Assembly (NCBI GenBank): GCA_964621785.1
Contig: CAZUPD010000020.1
Location: 15,118-79,117, forward strand
Source: JACKDW01 sp964621785
GTDB taxonomy: Bacteria; Myxococcota_A; Polyangia; Nannocystales; Nannocystaceae
Direction of reading: 5' to 3'
Length of the DNA stretch: 64,000 nt
A program made the translations under genes and the position numbers. Numbering within the stretch: position 1 is the first letter of the stretch; every line of letters starts with the position of its first letter. Under the pieces are notes generated by a model that searched no databases, was not told the DNA's origin, and saw only the letters and a program-made list of their open reading frames with translations. Shown here piece after piece: positions 58,944 through 64,000 of the stretch.

Positions 58944-59042
58944 CAAGCGTTGAAAACAACGGTCCCGACAACCCGCGCGGCGATTGCAACCCAAATGATT
59001 CGCCAGACGTAGCAGCTCCCGTCGGTGGTACGATACACACCT

Positions 59043-60335
59043 ATGAACAATCAGAACATCGATAGGTTGAAGCCTCACAGCCTACTCCTAACGACCGGTC
59101 TATTTCTCCTCGCCTGTGGCCCGTCTGAGATGACGATGGACGCGACGACCGACTCTGGGACGTCCGATTCGGGCGAGGTCTCGACCACGGATACGCCCAC
59201 CACGGATCCTGCGACGACAGACGACACGACCGCAGGCCCCGGTACCAGCGACACGGACGAGCCTGATCCCTGTACCGTCGATTCGGACTGTCCCGAGACC
59301 ACCCAGATCTGTAGCGAGGGTATGTGTATTGAAGACCCGGAGATCTGTTGGAGCGGAACGATTGCCAATATCCCCTACACCCCTCCCAACTTCCTGCTCG
59401 TGCTCGACAAGTCGACTTCAATGTTCGACCCCCAAAGCTACTGGGACCACGACGGCGACGACCTCGATGACGACGGGTTTCAAGACGACGATCCGATGCA
59501 GATGGCAACGCCCAAGGTCTCGCGCTGGTACACCGCCCGCGATCTTGTCACCCATCTCCAAGGTGCGACCCTCGAGGCAAACTACGGAGCCACGCTGTTT
59601 CCGAGTCTCGATGCCCCGGTCGATCCCGGCCCAGCCGGCTGTGTGGTCGAAGAGACACCCGAGGTCCCAACTGCCGAGGACAACCTCCCAAACATCCTCG
59701 ACAACCTCCCACCGGCCGATGCCATGGGACTCGGGGGCGGCTCTCCGGCGACGCAGGCCCTGCAAACCGCCTATGGCCATCTACAGCCACTCACGGGAAC
59801 TCCAATCGCCATTTTGCTGACCGACGGCGTGCCCGATTGTGCTGCAACTGCGTCACCCGACGAAGTCCATCTCTACGACGAAGCATTCATACCCACGATC
59901 GAGCAATCGCCGGTCACGACCATGATCATGGGAATTGAGATATCGAGCGAACCAGACGAACAGGGAATTGTCGCCCACGATGTCCTCCACGAGGCTGCGC
60001 TGGCGGGTGGGTCACCGAGCCCAGACCCCGACAGGGGCTACTACGACGCCCGCGACCTCGATGGGTTTGCCGATCTGTTCTTTTCAACTGGGTTCACGAT
60101 CGTCGAGTGTACATTCGAACTTGAAGATCCTCCGCCCGAAGGTTCAACACTCGAAGTCCTGATCGCCGACCAATGGTTTTATGAGCTCAGCCCGGATGCC
60201 GACTGTGCACTCGAGTCCGGAATCATTGTCGACACCATGGCGGTTCCATTCACAGTTGAACTGTGCGGCGATGCCTGTGAGCTGTTCAAAGACTCGAACT
60301 CTGCTGACTTTATCGCCCGCTGCGAGCTGCCGTAG
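59043..60335 (+). CDS. von Willebrand A-like lipoprotein
   Basis: A 430-residue predicted surface lipoprotein. ATG 59043 gives a signal ending in LFLLAC (Cys25). A Thr/Asp/Ser linker covers residues 28-75. A small Cys region follows (CTVDSDCPETTQICSEGMCIED). From residue 100 on lies a von Willebrand A-like domain with DKSTS as the metal motif (LLVLDKSTSMFDP), then acidic Asp/Gly sequence (DHDGDDLDDDGFQDDD) that may bind calcium, and IAILLTDGVPDC near residue 260. A C-terminal 100 residues carry paired cysteines (DADCALE, CGDACELF). Different in sequence from the paralogous pair at 23-27 kb. Ligand binding at the cell surface is likely. Confidence 0.8.
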   Translation: MNNQNIDRLKPHSLLLTTGLFLLACGPSEMTMDATTDSGTSDSGEVSTTDTPTTDPATTDDTTAGPGTSDTDEPDPCTVDSDCPETTQICSEGMCIEDPEICWSGTIANIPYTPPNFLLVLDKSTSMFDPQSYWDHDGDDLDDDGFQDDDPMQMATPKVSRWYTARDLVTHLQGATLEANYGATLFPSLDAPVDPGPAGCVVEETPEVPTAEDNLPNILDNLPPADAMGLGGGSPATQALQTAYGHLQPLTGTPIAILLTDGVPDCAATASPDEVHLYDEAFIPTIEQSPVTTMIMGIEISSEPDEQGIVAHDVLHEAALAGGSPSPDPDRGYYDARDLDGFADLFFSTGFTIVECTFELEDPPPEGSTLEVLIADQWFYELSPDADCALESGIIVDTMAVPFTVELCGDACELFKDSNSADFIARCELP

Positions 60336-60427
60336 GCCGTGAGCGGGTGATGAACACCCAAGACAAAACCCCACGTAAATGATCTACGTGTCGATCGACG
60401 AGGGGCTTTCGTTTCGAGTCGTGGTTT

Positions 60428-60445
60428 GAGGCGCGAGAAAAACGG
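60428..60445 (-). repeat. Diverged copy of the dispersed intergenic repeat
   Basis: On the reverse strand it reads CCGTTTTTCTCGCGCCTC, sharing the TTTTTCTCGCG core. It lies in the 159-base spacer between the convergent genes ending at 60335 and 60495. Confidence 0.4.
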
Positions 60446-60494
60446 GCACCTTGGTGAACACCAGGTTAACCGCTCGCACCGGTGGTGCACCGGG

Positions 60495-62168
60495 TCACTT
60501 CGCGAACACCTCGCGGGCCGGCAAACAAACCTCGCGGTGTTCGTTGAGCACCGGCACCTGGTCGCGCAGGTCGACCCACGGCAGTAGCACGGACTCTTGA
60601 AACACATTGGAGTTGGCCACGTAGATCGAGGTTGCATCGGAGCCCACCAGCAGGCGGTCGAAGCGTTCGCCACTCCCGCTGGCATCGAGCTTGTCGGTGA
60701 TGCGAATGTTGTCGTCGCTCAGCTCGATGCTGCGGCAGAACTTGACCTCGGTCCGCGGTTTGCCGGTAATCAGGATCTTTTGCAGGGTCCCGCGCACGAG
60801 GTTGGCGCTGAAACGTCCGACACTCAGGTTCATCGCGCGAAACGCCATCTGCTTGGTCGGGCTTGAGAGTTGGTGTTTGCGCTTGCTCAGCGATCCCTCG
60901 ACCTCGACCCGACCCGACTCGAGTGCAGATACATTGATTTTGTGGCGATCGTCGACCAAGTGTGGCACCAGCACAGCGCCCGACTCGGTCCGCGCGAGCA
61001 CCCCGGTGTCGGAGTAGACCGGGCCGTTGTCAGAAAAGACCTTGATCACCCCCCCCTTCGCCAGCGAGATTACGGCGTAGTATGTTTTGGTCTTTTTGAC
61101 GAGAATCTTGGCGTCGTCGAAATAGCGGGTAAACGGCCCGCGGTGCTCGTCGAGGGTACCGTGGCGCTCGGGGTGGTAGTCGAGCCAGGCCTGCATCCAA
61201 TCGTACACATAATGTGCACACATTCGATTGTCGTCGTTGTAATAGCGCCGGCGTTCGGGCATCCCGCGCTGGAGAAATGTCTCGGCAACTCGGGCGGCGC
61301 TCGGGCTGAACTTGGCCATCACCTCAAATCCGTGGGGATAAAAATGATAGGTGTTGCGGCTGCCGTACTCCCCGGCATATGAGCCGTCGGGGTGCATAAA
61401 ATAGGTGGCAAACTCGACCGCATTTTTGAGCGGTTCGACGAGCGTCTCGTCGCCTGACTTTTGGTACAGCTTGGCGAGGAAGTCGATGCTGCACGAGTGG
61501 TAGCCCGGATCGGCCCCCTCGTATTCCTGAAACCACCCCTCGGCGTGTTGCCACGAAAGTGTGAGGTCGCGAAACGAGTCCGAAGCCTCGCGGTAGACCG
61601 GATCGCCGGTGACGAGGTAGACGTTGTACAGCGCCAGGGCGGCCAAAGCCTGGTGATTGGCGAGTTGCCCGGTCTCGTTGTGGTTGCGCAACCAATCGCC
61701 GCGCAGGCGGAAAAACGCGACCAGGTCGGGCCGGGCCAAGTCCAGCAGTTGATAGGCCTCGGTCATCGCGTAGGTCGAAAACACCAGGGCCCCGAGGGCG
61801 CGTTCAAACGGGAAATAGTCGTCGCACGAACCGTCGGCGTGGGAGCTTTTGTGGGCAAACTCGATCGCGGCGATCACCAGCTCGCGCAGGCGTTGGTTTT
61901 GGTAATAGGGATTGTTGGGAAACGGATGGGCGTAGGCCATCGCCAAGGCCAGGCAAAACTCCTGGTTCATGGCGCAGGGGAAATCGACGGTGCGGTAATG
62001 CCAAAACTCGCGATCAAAACAGCCGTAGGTGGCCGAGAGCGGGTTTTTGTCGATCATCAAAATGATCCGCGGGAGCGCCCGCAGGGCTTCAAAACAGTAC
62101 CAGTCACGGTGGCCCGGGGCCGGTTGGGGAAAACGCTCCTGCGCGGGAGATGCCTGTGCTTCAGTCAT
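60495..62168 (-). CDS. Alpha/alpha-toroid protein, probably a polysaccharide lyase or hydrolase
   Basis: A 557-residue protein without a signal peptide. ATG 62168 begins MTEAQASPAQERFPQPAPGH; the longer frame before it overlaps the next gene and is unlikely. Residues 30-330 are rich in helical hairpins with conserved aromatic and polar residues (WHYRTVDFPCAMNQEFCLALAMAY, FERALGALVFSTYAMTEAYQLL, NHETGQLANHQALAALALYN is split by loops), typical of (alpha/alpha) toroids in heparinase II/III and alginate-lyase families. The last 220 residues look beta-rich (GAVLVPHLVDDRHKINVSAL), as in the heparinase C-terminal beta-sandwich. It ends an operon with a methyltransferase and a flippase-like gene, which suggests surface polysaccharide work. 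Enzyme class is tentative. Confidence 0.65.
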   Translation of the reverse strand: MTEAQASPAQERFPQPAPGHRDWYCFEALRALPRIILMIDKNPLSATYGCFDREFWHYRTVDFPCAMNQEFCLALAMAYAHPFPNNPYYQNQRLRELVIAAIEFAHKSSHADGSCDDYFPFERALGALVFSTYAMTEAYQLLDLARPDLVAFFRLRGDWLRNHNETGQLANHQALAALALYNVYLVTGDPVYREASDSFRDLTLSWQHAEGWFQEYEGADPGYHSCSIDFLAKLYQKSGDETLVEPLKNAVEFATYFMHPDGSYAGEYGSRNTYHFYPHGFEVMAKFSPSAARVAETFLQRGMPERRRYYNDDNRMCAHYVYDWMQAWLDYHPERHGTLDEHRGPFTRYFDDAKILVKKTKTYYAVISLAKGGVIKVFSDNGPVYSDTGVLARTESGAVLVPHLVDDRHKINVSALESGRVEVEGSLSKRKHQLSSPTKQMAFRAMNLSVGRFSANLVRGTLQKILITGKPRTEVKFCRSIELSDDNIRITDKLDASGSGERFDRLLVGSDATSIYVANSNVFQESVLLPWVDLRDQVPVLNEHREVCLPAREVFAK

Positions 62169-62203
62169 GATTGTACCTGCAAATGATATGGTTGTATGGT
62201 AAA

Positions 62204-62956
62204 CTACGACGACGGCTTTTGGGCCACGATCGCCTGGTTGACAAAGCCAAAGTTGAACACCCGCAGGCGCTCGATCCATTTGTCGACCTTGAGCGAGAAG
62301 CCGGGGTTGACAGGGACTTTGGCGTAGGGGAGCACGCCGACCGGCGCCCACATGAACGGCCGAAAGGTGATATCGATAAAACCTGCCTCGGCGGCCATCT
62401 TTTTCATGGCCTTGGCGTCGAGTTCCTGCTCGTGGGCCTCGTCGGCAACCATCTTGAGGGCGCCGGCGACATCGTCCCAAAACGGATTGGGACAGGTGGC
62501 CACAAGGACACCTCCGGGCCGCAGACAGCGGTAGGCCTCGCGCAGGGCGGCGACCGGGTCGGGTAAATGTTCGAGGACGGCAAGTGCGGTGCACAGGTCG
62601 TAGCTCGCAGCTTCGATCTGCTCGGGCAGGTGCATGACATCGCCCTTGTGGAGCTTGGTATCTGCCGGCATCTGCGGTGCGGCGGCCAACAACTCGTCGG
62701 ACAACTCGATGCCGTCAAACTGGCCGCGGGCGCCCAACAACTCGCGGATCGCCAGCAGTGTCCGGCCCTCGGCTGCACCGAGCTCGAGCACGCGGTAGTG
62801 GGGTTGACGGCCGCGACGGGCGTGGAGGGATTGGGTCGCCAACAGGGCGCGCACGCGGTAGCGAAACACCAACTGCGGGGCCTTGATCCGACCCGTTGCA
62901 TATTCACTTCCCATCACCCCGCGGTGTTCTGACGCTGCTTCGTGGCTGGTTGCCAT
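62204..62956 (-). CDS. SAM-dependent methyltransferase, class I
   Basis: A 250-residue cytoplasmic methyltransferase. ATG 62956 follows CAGGAGCG at seven bases and starts one base after the stop of the upstream gene, so the two are coupled. Motif I is VLELGAAEGRTLL near residue 55; later come DGIELSDELL, KGDVMHLP, DLCTALAVLEHLPDPVAAL and LRPGGVLVATCPNPFWDDV, which fit the UbiE/Methyltransf_11 type. The C-terminal 70 residues (RPFMWAPVGVLPYAKVPVNPGF) recall sugar or glycan methylases. Context with a flippase-like membrane protein and a toroid enzyme suggests glycan or lipid modification. Confidence 0.82.
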   Translation of the reverse strand: MATSHEAASEHRGVMGSEYATGRIKAPQLVFRYRVRALLATQSLHARRGRQPHYRVLELGAAEGRTLLAIRELLGARGQFDGIELSDELLAAAPQMPADTKLHKGDVMHLPEQIEAASYDLCTALAVLEHLPDPVAALREAYRCLRPGGVLVATCPNPFWDDVAGALKMVADEAHEQELDAKAMKKMAAEAGFIDITFRPFMWAPVGVLPYAKVPVNPGFSLKVDKWIERLRVFNFGFVNQAIVAQKPSS

Positions 62957-62957
62957 A

Positions 62958-64000
62958 TCATTCGCTCCTGTGGTCCTGCGCCATGCTCGGCCGGTTGACT
63001 GCACCGCCCCCGCGCAGGAAGAGCCGGATGGTAAACGGGATCCCGACGATCCCAAACACCCAGGCGCCGACCAGCGAGTAACCGATTGTCGCCGCGATGA
63101 CAGCCCCGCGGTCGACTTCGCCGAGGGTCAGGATCAGGAGATACAAAAACGCGGCATCACGGGTACCCATGCCCGCGAGCGTGAGGGGCAACACACCGAC
63201 GAACACAGCCAGCGGCCACATGGCAACGGTGGTCGTCAGTGAAATCCCAGCGCCGGTGACCAACAGCAGTGTGTACAAAATGGCGAGGGCAAACACCCAG
63301 GCCGCAATCGAGGTGAGGACAACCCCGAGGAGTAGTCGCGGGGCCGCAAGCAGGGCATCGAAGGCCGACAACAGGCGCGTGAGTTTGTCGTGCAATGGCT
63401 GCAACAAACGGATCTTGAGCACCCAGTGGCGCCCGCGCGCGAGCACGAAGATCGCCGTCCAGGCGGCCACCAACAGACCACCAGCAAAACCTGCCCACAA
63501 GTACAGGCCGCTGGTGAGCGTACCGACCAGGGTGACGCAACACAAACTCTGGATGTCGATGACCTTCTCGGCCACCACACTCCCGGCACCGGCCATCACC
63601 GGCACGCGGTCGCGGACACTCCACGCGCGCACGATATCGCCGGCGCGCGAGGGCGTGAGCACAGCCACAGGCCAGGCCGACAAGATCGCGTTGAGGGCTC
63701 GACCCATCGAGACGGCATATCCCATCGCCCGCAAAATCAGGCGCCAGCGGACCGCCGACAGCAACAGGTTGATGCACAGCCACACAAACGCGAGCGGCAA
63801 ATATCGCCAGTCCGCCGTGTCGAGGACCGCCGTCAACTCATCGGCCCCAGCGAGGTAGCGGACCAGCAGGTAGAGCACGGCAAATGTGATGAGCAAACTG
63901 GGGATGATCCGCCAGTTGAGCCAGGCAGGTCGCCCACCGCCCTCCCGGTCGTCTGCGGGATGCTCGGCGCCTTTGGGTTCGCCGCTCGCCGTATCCTCGC
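62958..64000 (-). CDS. Flippase-like membrane protein (UPF0104/LPG-synthase TM family), partial
   Basis: The gene runs off the window at its 5' end: the frame is open to the right edge (its first visible residues are acidic and polar, EDTASGEPKGAEHP). About eight membrane helices follow from residue 35 on. The family signature is the SAVRWRLILRAMGY, LNAILSAWPVAVLTPSRAGDIVRAW and VMAGAGSVVAEKVIDI stretch, and GMGTRDAAFLYL near the end; these are typical of the lysylphosphatidylglycerol-synthase-TM/UPF0104 family, some of which flip lipid-linked molecules. Its TGA at 62958-62960 precedes the methyltransferase ATG by one base. It starts the visible operon. Function in this species is inferred. 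Confidence 0.78.
   Translation of the reverse strand, partial: EDTASGEPKGAEHPADDREGGGRPAWLNWRIIPSLLITFAVLYLLVRYLAGADELTAVLDTADWRYLPLAFVWLCINLLLSAVRWRLILRAMGYAVSMGRALNAILSAWPVAVLTPSRAGDIVRAWSVRDRVPVMAGAGSVVAEKVIDIQSLCCVTLVGTLTSGLYLWAGFAGGLLVAAWTAIFVLARGRHWVLKIRLLQPLHDKLTRLLSAFDALLAAPRLLLGVVLTSIAAWVFALAILYTLLLVTGAGISLTTTVAMWPLAVFVGVLPLTLAGMGTRDAAFLYLLILTLGEVDRGAVIAATIGYSLVGAWVFGIVGIPFTIRLFLRGGGAVNRPSMAQDHRSE

Larger units (their letters stand above)
5247..60933. repeat. Dispersed TGTATNTGCA word family (18 exact copies)
   Basis: Exact copies on the forward strand start at 5247, 8527, 14750, 16941, 34724, 41886, 43177, 46109, 53562 and 55222. Reverse-strand copies (TGCANATACA) lie at 7238-7247, 21318-21327, 33272-33281, 35992-36001, 40660-40669, 43600-43609, 57072-57081 and 60924-60933. 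Variants that keep TGYA-N2-TRCA are at 3350, 8744, 9854, 10226, 37247, 39105, 50681, 58693 and 62172. Fifteen of the 18 exact copies are inside genes, on both strands and in different frames. The word is AT-rich in GC-rich DNA and needs codons such as GTA, TCT, ATA and GCA that are otherwise uncommon here. Confidence 0.75.

Noticed and set aside
1..64000. tRNA, rRNA, prophage or insertion sequence
   Set aside because: I saw no clover-leaf T-loop/anticodon patterns, no transposase or integrase motifs (DDE, HHCC, tyrosine recombinase) and no phage structural genes.

Overview
This window is GC-rich, densely coded DNA that looks like a myxobacterial (Myxococcota) chromosome. The most likely home is the Nannocystineae (Nannocystis, Plesiocystis or Enhygromyxa type). 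The reasons are the many lipoproteins with long Thr/Ser/Asp/Glu linkers after the lipobox cysteine, repeats of the CGDGxVxxGEECDDGN type, transmembrane Ser/Thr kinases with TPR tails, a fibro-slime lipoprotein, and Tol-Pal parts carrying myxobacterial-style insertions. No phage, insertion sequence, CRISPR array, tRNA or rRNA was recognised. The taxonomic placement is inference.

Layout. 1-0.5 kb: end of a sodium:solute symporter plus a coupled one-helix protein. 0.9-5.7 kb: an EF-hand lipoprotein, two unknown soluble proteins, a fibro-slime lipoprotein, a SMI1/KNR4-like protein and a Cys-rich lipoprotein. 5.9-10.5 kb: an SDR oxidoreductase, an FG-GAP lipoprotein and pdxB. 11.5-14.6 kb: an ECF sigma factor, an AgmX-like membrane protein and a hybrid-free histidine kinase. 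15.2-21.6 kb: two tandem receptor-type Ser/Thr kinases of about 1020 residues. 21.8-26.8 kb: a lipoprotein and two paralogous von Willebrand A lipoproteins. 27.2-31.2 kb: tolB and a TolQ/TolR/TolA-like operon. 31.4-34.3 kb: Cys-rich lipoproteins and an unknown protein that spans a 10-N assembly gap. 34.4-43 kb: TetR regulator, SNF2 helicase with SWIM finger, TerB-Coq4-like protein, cereblon-like CULT protein, SDR, thioesterase, and a metallo-beta-lactamase-fold lipoprotein. 42.9-45 kb: a ZIP/SO_0444-permease fusion. 45-45.9 kb: a non-coding repeat-rich stretch. 45.9-49.3 kb: FG-GAP lipoprotein, cpoB-like and pal-like genes. 49.6-56.1 kb: a compact forward cluster containing murA, short-form hisG, rimO and a Tat-exported spermidine-synthase-fold protein. 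56.1-60.3 kb: two more lipoproteins and a divergent GFA/WYL pair. 60.5-64 kb: a reverse operon with a lyase-like toroid enzyme, a methyltransferase and a flippase-like membrane protein, cut by the window edge.

How the genes fit together. Most of the window serves the cell envelope: about fourteen predicted lipoproteins, peptidoglycan precursor synthesis (murA), outer-membrane energisation and constriction (the Tol-Pal genes, split into two blocks about 16 kb apart), and surface signalling (kinases, histidine kinase, ECF sigma). A few housekeeping genes (hisG, rimO, pdxB) sit among them.

The strongest unexplained signal is at DNA level. An AT-rich word, TGTATNTGCA, occurs 18 times on either strand, mostly inside genes, in different reading frames and often by using codons that are otherwise rare here. 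A rough base-composition estimate predicts far fewer than one occurrence. Separately, palindromes built on ACATGTC or TGTAC lie about 45 bp upstream of several lipoprotein genes, and a short intergenic repeat with core GTGGTTTTTCTCGCG recurs at least five times.
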